DNA of 64,000 nucleotides from Acestrorhynchus altus (GCA_034509495.1 CM067510.1:32308250-32372249), one strand, 5' to 3'. Counted from the stretch's first letter, positions 23,330 through 35,560 are shown. Notes: generated by a model from the sequence alone, not told the origin. Made by a program: numbers and translations.

Positions 23330-23665
23330 TTTCAAAGCCACATTCCAGTTAATATGAAGGAAATACTGGAGGATGAGTGTGTAATAGAGTGGACAGCGAG
23401 TGTGTTTAAACACTCCAGCAGCACTTCTGTCGGATCCAGTCGTACCAGTGCAGGACACTAGCACGCTGAAGGCCTTTACGTGGTGGTCCTGTGGGGTCCT
23501 GATCATTGAAGATCAGGGTGAAAGGAGGAGAATAAAGTCTGCAGAGAAACAGATTAACTACAGTCTGGAATTATAGAACCACAAAGAGCTCCTGTGTGGA
23601 CAGAGGAGGAGCTGATAGAGTGGACAGTAAGTGTAGAGGAGGTGGTCATAATGTTATGGTTGGTA
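23330..23665 (+). mobile_element. Fold-back family F, partial copy
   Basis: GTGTTTAAACACTCCAGCAG is followed by GTGGTGGTCCTGTGGGGTCC and AGGGTGAAAGGAGGAGAATA, as in the right arm of the element at 48064-48459. It ends in GTGGTCATAATGTTATGG, which I recall as a common repeat terminus in fishes. Confidence 0.65.
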
Positions 23666-23749
23666 CAGGTACAGGTTGTTAAGGTGGGGGCTGAGCTCCT
23701 TTAAAATAAACTGCTCACCCTGATGTGTGAGAATAAATACTGTAAGTTG

Positions 23750-23751
<2 letters not shown>

Positions 23752-23824
<73 letters not shown>
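23752..23824. repeat. (GT)n microsatellite
   Basis: Perfect run of about 73 bases, the longest GT tract in this window. Confidence 0.98.
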
Positions 23825-23825
<1 letters not shown>

Positions 23826-24239
23826 ATGCTCTGCCTGTAGTGTGTGTTCACAGTGTGATCATCAGCCTCTATAACTCCAGGCTAAGACACTCATCTCTCC
23901 ACTGACAGCTCCAGCTCTGCCTCACACCTCAGCAGGGGGTGGTGGGTACTGGAGTCCCTGTAGGTAGGTGCGGGTCCCCCGGGAAGGAGAGAAGTAGGGC
24001 CCTCAGCGTGATTCTTCTGGAGGTGGGGGGGGTTCAAACCCCAACTTTTACCGACAATTACACGCGCAGCCTGGCAACGTGTCAGACCCAGCGCTCTCCA
24101 GATTCAGACGGGCATCACACAGGCCAAACACACGAGCTATCACAGTGATATAAAGTCAAGGAGTTCTGTCAGTGTGTGTGTGTGTGTGTTAATCTCTGCA
24201 AAATGTCTCTTTATCTCAGTCCCCTGGTGAGGTACACTT

Positions 24240-24558
24240 CCTCTTTCAGTAAGGATATAATGAGATATTGTAAATGCCTTCATGGTCGAGCAGAGAACCT
24301 TGGCGTCCTCCCCCGGGCTGACATTTGGTTTTAGTAGGAATCATTCACCGTGGCTGCTCTTTCATCTCCCGTATTATCGTTTCTCCAAAATGAAGATAAT
24401 TGTTGCCAGAGCCATTATCATGTTTAACGATGCTTTATGGGTTTTGGTTCTCTGCGGAAGAGCACATCTGTATTCCTGACAGGCTTGTTCATCCAAACCA
24501 CTTTGGCTGTTTACAAGAAATGTAAGGCTCTTAAATAATAGGATAAAAAATATCTCAT
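24240..24558. promoter_or_regulatory. Candidate conserved non-coding element 1, with paired motif
   Basis: Repeat-poor AT-rich sequence holding a 31-bp motif at 24402-24432 (core GCCATTATCATGTTTAA). The motif reappears with two mismatches at 25376-25406 in the next candidate element. ATGAAGATAATTGTTGCC and GGCTGTTTACAAGAAATG (forkhead-like TGTTTAC) are nearby. Confidence 0.38.
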
Positions 24559-24559
24559 T

Positions 24560-25000
24560 AGAAATTGAGTGGGTAGATGGCGCTCTCTCCCCACATTCCA
24601 CCCAGCGTGAATGTTAGCTGTTGTATCGGAGCTGGAGACCTGGTGCTTTGGTCCGAGCACGTTCCTCCGGCCGTCCATCGAGGATGCTGATTTTGGCAGT
24701 ACGAAAGGAGGCGGTGGCTGCATGTATCGGAGGAAGCATGTGCTTGTGTTCATCCTCCTAACTGGGTAACTGGGTAATTGGGTAGGTTGGCATTTACAAA
24801 TCAGGGGGGATTTAACTTCTTGGCTCCGAGCCATGTCCGGTGCATTCCTCCGAGCACGTTGGCTGTCCGGCGAGGCAGTGCTTCGAAAAGAGGTGGTGGG
24901 AGCGTCGCGTGTGACGGGAGAGTGATGATAATGGGTTTGGGGAATTTGCACTTCCAGATTTGTGGGACGAAAATCAGGGTTAAAACAAATAAAGGTGCAG
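24560..25000 (+). mobile_element. Two tandem SINE (family B) bodies
   Basis: GTGGGTAGATGGCGCTCTCT starts a body that matches the copies at 2270 and 48915. It runs to AACTGGGTAACTGGGTAATT. A second diverged body follows from about 24815, sharing CGAGCACGTT and CGAAAAGAGGTGGTGGGAGC with the first. Confidence 0.6.
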
Positions 25001-25019
25001 GCCTTGTTTATTAGTTCAT

Positions 25020-25195
25020 GAAAGCATACCATCGTCCGGGCTGCCCACCGCTCCGGGCACGTGTGCTCACTGCCCCCTGGTGTGTGAAGTCACTAGTGTG
25101 TATGTGTGTGTATCACTGTGTGAGGATGGGTTAAATGCGGAGGATTAATCCCTGTGTGTGAAACCCAGCGGGAGAAATCAATATAATTATTAATT
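25020..25195 (+). mobile_element. tRNA-derived SINE (family A), 3' part
   Basis: GTGCTCACTGCCCCCTGGTG followed by TGTGAGGATGGGTTAAATGC is the exact antisense layout of the element at 52190-52445. The tRNA head is missing. Confidence 0.62.
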
Positions 25196-25359
25196 ACTAT
25201 TACTTACTTACTAATATAGTGGTCAGGCTGTGGTCAATCCGTCCTTTATCAGACGTGTTCTTTGATTTATTAACACCGCAGCTGAAGCGTTTGGCAGGAG
25301 TGATCATGTTTCTCCTGAGCAGAAAAAAGAGAAATGCGTTTCATTAATTGAACTGATTC

Positions 25360-25615
25360 CAGTGATTTGTGATGTGTTGCCAGTGCCATTATCATGTTTA
25401 ATGATGATTTTTATTTGGGGCAACAAAGTCTCGATTTCCACTTGCACACTAAGTCCTGGCCTCCTCCATTCACTGTTTTGTTAAAGATAAAGGATGAATT
25501 AATTTGCAATTACTGAGGAGGAATGATTGCTCTTTAGAAGCTGATCCGTTTCCATAAATATATATGTTAATGAGGCTACCTCAATGCGATTACGCTAGCT
25601 TTAATACACCGTGAG
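25360..25615. promoter_or_regulatory. Candidate conserved non-coding element 2, with paired motif
   Basis: Holds the second copy of the 31-bp motif (25376-25406). It also has AAAGATAAAGGATGAATTAA, TTTGCAATTACTGAGG and ATATATGTTAATGAGGCTAC. It is AT-rich and free of recognised repeats. The texture is that of a vertebrate enhancer, but no alignment is available. Confidence 0.4.
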
Positions 25616-26099
25616 CTTGTCGTTTGAGTCCCTTCGTTGGAGACTGCGGATCCGTGTACGTCGCACGTTGTGTGTTCTTTATAGTTGTGACGGCATCTGA
25701 AAAGCTGCTTTGATTAACGGATACCGTGTCTGATCTGGGCTGATTGGATTGTGTATCAATGCAGAAAAGCAGCTTGTATCGAGCAGCTTGAAGTTCGTGA
25801 GTTTTATCTCCACGTTTCTGCTCGTTTTCAGTCAAAATGAGCGTTTTATTCTCTTTAAGATCGACCTGTTTTTGATGTGTAGCAACACAGTCTGGTCCCA
25901 TGACTGTAAAAGAGCCAACCGTCTTATTATATGGCAGAATAATGTTTCAAAAAATGATTTCTGGGGGGAAACACAAAATTGTGCCACTACTAGCACCGGA
26001 GTTATGGAGTGGAGGTGGAAAGAAAGTATAGAAGAGGGAAGATGGACTGAATATGGGCCGAATTACCATTGAAATGTACGGGAGCCAACCATCGTACCA
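25616..26099. other. Intron stretch without recognised feature
   Basis: Open frames on both strands without motifs; no named repeat. Confidence 0.4.
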
Positions 26100-26560
26100 G
26101 CCAGCAGAGGAACAAGACAACTAATATTGCAGGAAATGTTCTTATTATTATTCTTATTTCTCATTATTTAGTATTTATAGAGTTATGATGTTAGATTTTA
26201 GATATTTTATTGTTTCCACTTCAGAAATCCTGTGGGAAATTGATCATCGGGAGTTTATTTGAGCTGAAAATGCAATAAAATTCATTGAGTTATTTGTAAC
26301 GATTAGATGAATATTTATAATAAGAAGTTATGATAATATAAACAGAACCGTCACAATCCTCTCACAGGACCTTTATTCTGAAATTTGTAAACGAAAGAGA
26401 GCAAACAGCCCCTCCCTCCTCATTCCTCTATAACCCAATATCAGTGAACTCATTAGCCCCGCCCCTTTTACTGATCAGTCAGAGCCTACATGTAGGTTAA
26501 GTCTCCTTTGGCATCTAAATTGGGATTCAATCAAGCTGGCAAACTGGAATCCACGACACC
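26100..26560 (+). mobile_element. TTAA-family element (family H), internally deleted
   Basis: GAGCTGAAAATGCAATAA, TTATTCTGAAATTTGTAAAC, AACAGCCCCTCCC and TAGCCCCGCCCCTTTTACTG appear in the standard order. Confidence 0.65.
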
Positions 26561-27690
26561 ACTCAACACCACTCAAATCCGGTTCCACTGGTCTTGAAGC
26601 CGCTCTGATTAGACATGGAGAGTAAATCCGTACGGTCCTGGTTTTGTCTGCTCTGTACAGCAGGCATTTTCCTGTTTCTGTTATGTTTATTAAAGGCCAG
26701 CTCTTGGAGTTAATATTTCAGATGTTTGTGCAGATCGCAGGGTTTGGAATCTCTGCTGAGAGTCCACATGGCTGTTTTCCAATTATGGGAGAGCAGAGCT
26801 TTTATGTGTCCTTTAGCCACCGATCTGGTCAGGGAGATGCCACAACCAGACCCCTGTTTCCTTTCATCTCTCCCTTTCATTCGGTTCACTTAAACTGGTA
26901 CAAACTCGCAGCTGGACACGACGGCTACTGTCCTTTACTGTACAGGGAGATGGACGACCCGTTCAAAACTTCAGATGAAATGTGATTAAATAGTCAAACC
27001 ACTCTAACTTCTGTAGCTCTGAATTCTGCAAAAACGATTTCTAATCTCCCACAATTCACCGGTAATTTATAGTAAACATCGTAGAATCGTAGCTGAATTA
27101 GGACAGGAATGCAACCGAGAGTGTCGTTTGAAATCAACACAGTGGAACGAGTGGAGCTGACCACGTTTGCTCCTGCAGCCACTAAGCCAGTAATCGGTAC
27201 GAGTCACTGGACGCTGTGAAGTTGCGATGTTTTCCCGAAATCTGTGTTATATATTTCGGTCACAGCCTACATCTCTGTTTTTCATACACACACATCGACA
27301 GACTGCTCTTCATAGCCAGTGGACATGCTGTATGATGTTGCTGTGATCAGAAGATCTGCTTGGTTCGTTTGAGATACGGCCACAGGGCATTTAGGGGAGA
27401 AGAAGGTGTGAAAATAGCATCGGCGTCCTCATTTCACTCTTCTATCCCCTTTATGTAACTGACCACCTCATGACCCTTTCCACACTCCCTCACGTTTGTC
27501 TGATGAACATTAGTGGACATTCTGGACATTCATTTCTGTGCAAATGTAACAGATACTCTTTCGCGTGGTCGGTACATGTTTATTTTGTGCATTAAAAGCA
27601 GATAAAAGCAGGACAAAATGATGGGGTGATAAAAGAGAAGTGCAGGTCCAGAAGATCTGTGGAATGCTAATTGTGTATTTCATCTTTCAG
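26561..27690. other. 3' end of the 18.8 kb intron; no feature recognised
   Basis: Ends in a standard acceptor TTTCATCTTTCAG. A 113-codon frame at 26644-26985 has no motif or splice context that would make it an snx29 exon. Confidence 0.45.
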
Positions 27691-27831
27691 GTGTACATCA
27701 GGATCTTGGACAATGAGTGGAATGTGTACCGGCGCTATGCTGAGTTTAGAGCTCTACACAATCACCTCCGCAGCCAGTTCCCCCAGGCTGACACCTTCAA
27801 CTTCCCTCCCAAGAAAGCCATTGGAAACAAG
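27691..27831 (+). CDS. snx29: snx29 exon: core of the PX domain
   Basis: This 141-base exon has 47 codons in phase 0 at both ends, between CATCTTTCAG and GTAAGC. It reads VYIRILDNEWNVYRRYAEFR, then ALHNHLRSQFPQADTFNFPP and KKAIGNK. It carries the two hallmarks of PX domains: the R-R-Y-x-E-F motif, whose first arginine region contacts the 3-phosphate of PtdIns3P, and the proline-rich loop PPKKAIGNK that inserts at the membrane. Length and motif spacing are as in vertebrate SNX29. The exon continues the hairpin begun at 8854 and leads to the helical half at 42836. Because it is 141 bases, skipping it alone would keep frame but destroy lipid binding. Confidence 0.97.
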
Positions 27832-29317
27832 GTAAGCGTGCCTGGTGCATTCTAAACATCTGATTATCATCTCCGCTCTCCACATGTCTCCAGGTAGCAC
27901 CACTGTAGCTCCTCTCAGTGGACTTTTGGACCTGGGTGGCGTTTCACAGAAGAGTTTGACATTGTTTTGCAGCCACCATGACTGAAAATCCTGCTGCATC
28001 ACTGTGGGACCTCCAGACAATTTTACGCAGTTCTAGCTCTATAAAAGAAAGGGTTGAGGAATTCGATGTATTAGGAGAAACAAATTGAAATGTGTCTCCT
28101 GTGTGTGGAAGTGGAAGAGCTGATTCTAGACTGATGGGGTAGCATGTCCAGCTTGTTCATTTTTCAGGGAATTGGGGCTCATATGGTGGCCTCGTTTTGG
28201 CATCTGAGGGACACAACAGAGACGTATTGGTAGTACTGGATTGATTGCTCGGTCCAGTCCTGTAATAAATAGTCTGATATGAAACTCCTTTGGAAATAGT
28301 GGCTCCAGAAAAGGAAAACGATCATCTCGGGCCTGAACGCACACCTTCAGGATGTCAGGAATGTTCTAATATTTGGAATCTGAACCGGAACACTCATGCA
28401 GAGTTACAATATTGTTAACCTAGAACCATCAGAGTAGATGACCCGTCACAACCTCTACGAACATCTCACATCGATGACCGAGTCACAGGTTTCATTTGTT
28501 CACGTGCAAAAAGCTCTCGCTCAGACTGGCTTTGCTCTTGTACAAAACTGTGAACCGTGATCTCACATCTTCTAAAGCACCATAAGTGTGATCTTATATC
28601 TCAGACTGTTTTGGTATTACTTTGCTTATGGCGTCCTGGGGTAATCTCGTTCCTCCAGAATCTTTGGGACGCCGCTGCTCTTGTAAGGTAAACGTTAATC
28701 CTCCTCAAAGCACCTTGGACAACGTGGAAGGACCACCCTGTTGTTCACTGGTCAATGGGCTCAGCACAGCTCCTCTCAGCTTGACTCCGACCATAAGCCA
28801 ACAGCACTTGGCGGGTTGTTGTGATTGTGACAGTGCCTGCTGTCGTTACCTACTTTCTCGTCTATCTGTCCCCACAAGTTGTTTCATGCCTTTGTCTGTT
28901 ATATCGAAAACATGAAACGAAAGCCAATACGGGTACTCTTGACTCTTTTAAATGGTTCTATATGAAATGTTTTCACAGTGGTTCTGTTCTTTATAGAAGT
29001 ACATAGCACCCTTTGTCCAAGCAGTCACGTAAACTGTCCACAAGTGGTCAGTCAAGACTCAAGAAAATGCCCGGGACAGAGTTGTGTCCCTTGTCATATT
29101 TATAGTTGTTCATTTCGTGTCCTGAGTGTCAGGATTATCAGGGGTTTATCCACATACCTATGCAGGTGGACATACTCAGAAGACATTCTGAGACATATTT
29201 TAATCATGTGTAACTGCATGTCTCTCTCCAAACCACATTCAACAACCTAAACCCCACTGTGTACTGAGGCAGCGCCGTCGTCTGTATGTCCACCACTCAA
29301 TGGGAGCGCTGCAGTTC
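27832..29317. other. Start of the 15 kb intron; no feature recognised
   Basis: Donor GTAAGCGTGC followed by unique sequence. No convincing exon or repeat was identified. Confidence 0.45.
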
Positions 29318-29318
29318 T

Positions 29319-29760
29319 TTAACCTTTAGAACCCTTGATTTACGTACTTTAATTTGCCAACAAATTTGAAAGAATTTATAGGAGACAGATCGTTATTTTC
29401 AGGACATTCTAGACAAATCTGTCTTCATTTGAGATGTAAATATTAATAGAATTTAAATATGGATGAATTTGACTTGTTGTAATGATTAAATTGATAAGGA
29501 TATCTAGAATACGTTCTTCAAAATGCCTGAGTATTATCCCTTCTCTAGACTTTTATTCTGAAATTTGAGGGCAAACAGCCCCTCCTTTCTGTGGGGCAGT
29601 GATCAGCTCCACCCCCTCTCTCTGATCAGTCAGACTCTGTATGCAGGTTGAGCGTCAGCCCCGCCCCCTCTCTCTGATCAGTCAGAGAATTTTAGCTGAA
29701 ATGGACACACGATAGAGAAGTCTTGTAATTTATGATGTGTGTATCATGTCTATCGGATTC
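29319..29760 (+). mobile_element. TTAA-family element (family H) with clear 5' end
   Basis: Begins TTAACCTTTAGAACCCTTGA. It contains TTTTATTCTGAAATTTGAG and AACAGCCCCTCC, then two successive copies of the CCCCCTCTCTCTGATCAGTC unit. It ends in degraded sequence. Confidence 0.7.
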
Positions 29761-29919
29761 TTATGAAGCCTATACGTCAACATATTGACACCGTACCCCA
29801 ACAGTTTTGTACGAGTGGTGGCACTGTCGCTCACTGTGTATTCCCTCCGTATTCTCTCCTTCCCTCTTGTGGTGTAATATTCCTCATTTTTCATCTCTGC
29901 CGTGTCTCTGCACAGTCTA

Positions 29920-30190
29920 AAGGGTAGTAGATTGGTTTGGCAGTGGTAATCCAGCCCTCTGCCCTGCAGCCCATCAGAGTCATCAGAGGAGCAGGGCCGC
30001 ACAGGCTAATGAGGCTGGCCCCTCTCGTCCCCCTCCCGGCTTTTCATTTCCCTTCTTATTTTGTGGCTCAGTTGAGCTGGTGGATGGTAATTGGCCCTTG
30101 GCTCCACTTCCTCTTTCCTGCCTGTGATTTTAAGCAGGTGCCAGCGAGGCCTGGTGGCCCCGGCTCAACCCTTCAAAGGTAGACTTTTTA
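29920..30190. promoter_or_regulatory. Candidate conserved non-coding element
   Basis: Repeat-poor stretch with GCTAATGAGGCTGG, GGTAATTGGCCCTTGG and GATTTTAAGCAGGTGCCAG. The call is from composition only. Confidence 0.28.
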
Positions 30191-31166
30191 GAGCGTGAGA
30201 GACAGAGCTGATTCACCAGGACCCAGACGTACAGTGCCGGCCTGCCTCCTGCCTCAAGGACGACCAATCAAAAGAGGCAGTCAGCCCGTGGGCAGGTGTG
30301 CTGAGAACTCTGAGCTGTTCTGGAGGAACATTAGGAGCTGTGCAGCATCCTGAAACCAGGTGTATCTTTTAACATTGAAACTCACTAAAGCGTCCCCTAT
30401 CTTTGGGAGACGGATTCCTGTTCAGTCGCTGGTGACGTGACTGTGAGGAAGCACATGCTGTCTTTGACCCTCCCAGTACTGCACTTAAATGCACCTCAAA
30501 CGATTGCAGTGTGGAATATCGCCGAGCAAATGTGAGCTAGCAGAGAAGTTTGAGTCACGATAAAGTTTTCCTGTTTTTCCTTAAGTTGCTTTGTCACGAT
30601 GATCTGTCGCTGGGTGCTGACCTCTATGTGGTGTGCCTGATCCAGATAGCAGCTTCTTTTTGCTGATGCAAAGGAGCTCCTCGCTCACCGTAAGCAGAAA
30701 GCCTCTCTCTGTTCTTTGCCTTTTGTAGCAGAAGAGCCACTAACTGCTTGTCACCAAAGTGTTGGCAGGAACTTTGACATGCAAATCAAACTGGAGTGTA
30801 GAAGCCCTGAGGGCTCTGTTAGAACAAGAAAGCAAAGGAGATGGAGAGAGCGCTGGTGAGACAAAAAAGAGACTCTTTACAGTGTAATCGGCGATGGTTT
30901 GATGGCGAATTTAATCCCATGATTGTTTTCGGTGGTTGACCTTCATCATCATCATCATCATCATCAGTTTGTTAGATGTTGCTATATTTCCGAGAGTTGA
31001 CTTAGATTAGGGTTGGAGCTACACTCTGCAGAGAGGTAAGTTTCAGTGACTAGTATTGGACACCCTGCTCTACGTCTTATGGCCTTAATTGGCACCTTTG
31101 TAGACACCCAAGATCACAAGCCAACTACTTTAATAATGAATGAGGGACAAGAGGGGTTTCTTCTAC
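30191..31166. other. Intron stretch with one ATC microsatellite
   Basis: A short (ATC)8-like run lies at 30943-30966. GACATGCAAATCAAACTGGA near 30777 is octamer-like. No exon was seen. Confidence 0.4.
30943..30966. repeat. (ATC)8 microsatellite
   Basis: Perfect trinucleotide run. Confidence 0.95.
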
Positions 31167-31390
31167 TTAACTCTTAGAACCCAAGATCCGCACTTTGTGG
31201 GCAGTTACATGACCAGGTCACTCCTGTCTACAGTCATATCCACTTATGCCATCTTACCTTCTGCAGACCGTGACTACCAACCACACGTGAGGCTGGAAGC
31301 CTCTTATAGGGGTGACGTTATTACAGGGAACTTTTGGGTGTTTAAGTACAGAACTCGTGAATCCAATGGAACATTGTCTCTGTAGTTAAT
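31167..31390 (-). mobile_element. TTAA-family (family H) terminal fragment
   Basis: TTAACTCTTAGAACCCAAGA followed by CCGCACTTTGTGGGCAGTTA is the antisense of the family's 3' end. The interior is lost or replaced after about 31212. Confidence 0.5.
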
Positions 31391-31429
31391 CAACATAAAC
31401 ATGATCCATCTTTAGCACGTGTGCTTAGA

Positions 31430-31625
31430 TGTTTATGATTGAAAAATCATCTTGTAGGGTGCCTTAGACTGTGAAGCGTGGAGGGGCGCTCTATCGTACT
31501 TTGGAAAAATAAATCCTGGATGCCAATGTTGAAGCATCGGCGATGGTGTCTGCACCACGACAACGATCCAAACCATACCTATGCATCACCCACCACGGTC
31601 TACCTGCAAAGATAAAAACTGAAGG
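31430..31625 (+). mobile_element. Tc1-like transposon remnant
   Basis: ACTGTGAAGCGTGGAGGGGC (VKHGGG-like) and CACGACAACGATCCAAACCA (DNDPNH-like) occur about 110 bases apart, with the intervening transposase mostly deleted. Confidence 0.6.
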
Positions 31626-32124
31626 CCCTTAGGCCCTGTGCCTATAAGACAACCCAAGAATATCTCACATCTAGAGGTCTTCTGGTTGGCTCCAAAAAGT
31701 GCTTGGCCTTGGGTGCCCAAACGTTCACATTCCGCTCTAGCTGCTCATCTATGCTCCTTGCTTCTGGACCCTTTTTTCAGCTCCATGCTCATATCTCTTC
31801 AGGATCTTGTTCTGCCACTACAAGCCTGGCTTATTATTGCTCCTTAACGAGTTGTCTTGGACCTGTCCCTCAGCATGACTGTTAAGCCTGACTCGAATAT
31901 GTCAGGTGTAGTTTCCTACACCGAGGACGGAATGCAAACAGAGGTGCCAGTAAGGAGATCTTCAAAAGCTTTCTGAATGTATGCAGTGCTGCATATGGAG
32001 ATGAAACACACATGCTGTTTCATATGATCTGCCCCTGAAAGATTTATTGCCCCGCTCACCATGCAGATGTAGACACTGTAGCTAATTTACCCCCCTAGAC
32101 CTCATCTCTGCCTCAGTGGAACTG
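31626..32124. other. Intron stretch without recognised feature
   Basis: No motif in the frames and no named repeat. Confidence 0.4.
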
Positions 32125-32870
32125 GCTGGCAAAAGTTTGGTCACCTCTGGTCAAAATGATTGGTACTGTGTAGTTAAGCAAGCTGAAGATGAAATGATCT
32201 CCAAAAGACATGAAGTTAAAGAATCACACTCCCTTTGTATTTGAAACCAAAACCATTTTCAAAAATAACCCCGTAGCGCCCCCTTTGGCCAGTATCACAG
32301 GTTGTAAACACTTTTTATAGCTAAGAGTCTTCCAGTTCTGTGAGGCTTCTGGGCCGTCTTGCATGTACAGCTCTTTTGAGGTCTGTCCACAGCTTTTCAG
32401 TGATGTTCAGATCAGGGGACTGTGAGGACCACATTGTCTTTTACAGTCAAGCAGGGGTTCTGAATCCCACGAGCAGCTCTCTCTGAAATTGTTCTTAGTC
32501 TTCGAGACCTTCTCTTGATGTCCACTGTTCCTGTTAACTGACCTTTCTTAATTACATTTCGACCTGAGGAAATTGTAACCTGAAGCACTTTCACCTGAAG
32601 CTTCTCCTGCTTTGTGGCCCTCAACCATTTTCGTTTTCAGAGTGCTAGGCAGCTGCTTAGAAGAACCCACGGCTGCTGTTTTGTGGGACAAGGTCAGAGG
32701 AGTCACAAGGTCACTGTGACTGTGAACAAGGCATAATCCTGACAGTCTATTTAACGTCTGAGACCTCGGTCAAAAATCTGAGCTCTCAGACCTCCCAGTG
32801 TTCCCATACTTTTGTAAAAAATACACTGGATTTGCTTAAAATATCGAAATCTTCAACTGCTTAACTGGTC
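32125..32870 (+). mobile_element. Dispersed DNA-element copy (family D), longest in the window
   Basis: Starts GGCAAAAGTTTGGTCACCTC and carries the CAGAGTGCTAGGCAGCTGCT signature at about 32639. It ends at CATACTTTTGTAAAAAATAC. Its middle also shares GTGATGTTCAGATCAGGGGA and TGTCCACTGTTCCTGTTAAC with 45655-46345. No intact frame. Confidence 0.68.
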
Positions 32871-33598
32871 AAGTGACCTCTTGTGGTTACTGGACACTAG
32901 TTCCCGCTGCACAATCAAGGGAGAACAGCTCTCAGCTTTTGTGAATGAGCTGGAGAAGCTGTGTTTTGGGGCCGTTCCTGGAATGAGTGTGTGCTGTGAG
33001 GGAATCTGTGACCCACTGCTGGTCTCCTCGCGTCCCGCACCCCGCCCCCACCCCGTCTGCTCGGGGCATGTCAGGCCTCTCTGCACACAGCTGTTCTGAC
33101 AGCTCCTCAGCAGCTGATTTGTCAGGGCCTGGACCAAGCTAAACGCACTAAACGTTCCCGCGCGTACTTCGTCAAATCCGCCCCAACTGCAGCCAAGCCC
33201 AGCCAGCCATGCTGAGAATGATGACATCAAAGAGCAAAGCTGTCTACACTCTCAGTCAAACTGTCACCGCCTCGCCTCCTCAGCCTCCAGTTCTTTACAG
33301 CTCAGGAGATTCTTATCGGGACCGAATTTACAGTCGCCGTTTTGAGTCCGTGCCCCCTCGGTCTCGCACGGGGGCTTTAAAGGCGGCGTACGTTGAGGGT
33401 TCTGTTTGAGAAGCAGTTCAACTGTGCGTAATTCTATTCGTCAGAACACTGAGCTTTCATAGGAGAATTGTCTTCCTTTGAGATGTTAAAATGAACAGGG
33501 TTTAAATATCTGGATGAACTGATTGATGGGTGGTTCGTTTTTTTATCCTCGGCTTTACTTCTGCTGAGTCCTGATATTCAGACCTTTCTCTTGAATGT

Positions 33599-33602
<4 letters not shown>
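32871..33602. other. Intron stretch without recognised feature
   Basis: A GC-rich section near 33025-33065 includes CACCCCGCCCCCACCCCGTC. The overlapping frames (32853-33230 minus) have no motif. Confidence 0.35.

Positions 33603-33635
<33 letters not shown>
33603..33635. repeat. (TG)n microsatellite
   Basis: Perfect run of about 33 bases. Confidence 0.96.
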
Positions 33636-33637
<2 letters not shown>

Positions 33638-34924
33638 TTCTTAGTAAGGGTTCCTGGCTGAGAGGCCATTAGAAGGCTGTGATTTGGGGGAGCAGTCGAG
33701 ACCCGGTCTCACTGCACAGCGCTGCTATAGATATAACGGCTGGCTGGTGAGTGGTGGCGCCAACCCCCTCGGCCTGCTCTTCACTGATAGCGGCCGAGCT
33801 GAATAGGAGCAAGCTAATCTGCATGTTCTCCTCACCGGTACTTCTTCAGAAGCTGGGCGTCTGAACCTGTACACTTGTTCATCATGGTGATCACTTTGGC
33901 TCTGATGTAACGAGGAGGGTGTCTTTCTAAATCACGACTTTAATCAATGTATTCCGGTTCTGCAGCACAGTTAATAATGCTTTCTGGGTGCACCAGCGGC
34001 GGATGGTAGACCTTTCTCCTGGTGTGACACCTAGAATTTCACTCCGCTGACTATATATCTCCAGCCCTTTTCTGTTGCAGCTCCAGCCGTGTGAAATACA
34101 CCTCGACGTGTCCTGAGCTTACCTCATTCAGCCAGTTGTTCATCTTCCCCAGCAGCTGTGCTGCACAGATGGAGGGAGGAATGATGCTGGTATTGGAATC
34201 CTCTTGTGCACCACCACAGGCTCCAACTGAGCCAGAGCTGTAGCCACATATATGGAGCCAGTGCCTTGAATTGTTGTGTGTGTTTCCACTGGTGGGAAAA
34301 TTGATGCCTTTCTGGCCCATGTGGACCTGCTGGTCTGGAACCAAAGAGCATTAATTGGTCGGGGGGGTAGGGATAATGTCATCATGTAAAGTCACCGGGA
34401 TCTGCCATTTCGTTTTGTTTGTGTGAAGAACCTTTTTGTTGTAAAATACCTTCAGAAAGACTCGAGAGGGGCGGAGCACTGTTCTAATATGCAGAGGCAC
34501 CTGCACAGCTATGACCTTTGTGGAAGAAAACCTAAACAAGCCTGATGCGTTTTGTCTGCAGTGAGCCATGGTGCAGAATTTCATGAGAAGAACACTCTCC
34601 CAACTGTTTAGCACAGCGGTAGCTCCATCGTGCTTTGGGTTTGTGTTGCAGCCAGTGGTACAGGCAACATTAAACTGATTTAGGAAAAATGGATTTGCAA
34701 TTTTAATTGCAAATATCACACCATTTGATGAAGAACATTATAAGACATTCTGCACCTACATAAGGACCCAGAATCGATAAACAACTACCTCAATGTGGAA
34801 CAAAATAGAACTAAATTAAAAAAAAATGTCATCTTTAACTTTACACCTTTACAATAACCAAACGTTTGACCGATGGTGTTCAAACACACACTATCTCCAT
34901 CTTAAAATCACCTTTACAGAAAAC
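33636..34924. other. Intron stretch; possible transposon debris
   Basis: 34120-34350 on the minus strand reads like fragmentary transposon protein but has no conserved motif. The rest is unassigned. Confidence 0.3.
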
Positions 34925-35560
34925 TGTGTTCAACCTTTAGAATTTGAGTCCAATTTTGTGGGATGTTTTTGTAGTTTGATGTACTTTTATTAGAAAATTA
35001 GAAAAGTATTTATAGGAGTCTTTTTTCTGGAGATCTACATTTATATGGTCTGTTTTCTGGAGATCCTAGGCTACTCAATTTTGTCTTTATTTGAGATAAA
35101 GATTTAAGAGGACTTAAATATTCCTAAACCACGTTTTGATTAAATATTTACTTGCAAACCATGTTTATTTTTGCCTATGAGGACTAAAATTGATAATACA
35201 GACTGTTTTTGAGAGATTTTTGTAATGATGTGATATTTATATTAATAATTTCTTCAAAAATACTCGCCGGTGGTCCAAAGAAAATGAAAACAACCTAATT
35301 ATTTTTTGTTATTTGTGTATGTATCAGTATTATGTCATCTCAGGACTTTTATTCTGAAATTTGAACACTGTTTAATCAGTAAAGAGAGCAAACAGCCCCT
35401 CCCTTTCTCTGTAACCCAATATCTGGGTCAGTGATGTCATTAGCCCCGCCCCCTCTCACTGATCAGTTAGTCTGCATGCAGGTGGAGCATGTAAACATGC
35501 ACTGGAAGCTCCTGTGGCATTTAAACTGGGATTTGATTCCAGCTACTGGGGAGGAAAGCA
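34925..35560 (+). mobile_element. TTAA-family element (family H), long copy
   Basis: Holds TTTTGTGGGATGTTTTTGTA, GAAAAGTATTTATAGGAG, GACTTTTATTCTGAAATTTG, AACAGCCCCTCCC and CATTAGCCCCGCCCCCTCTC in family order. It is the second long copy besides 4840-5480. Confidence 0.72.
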
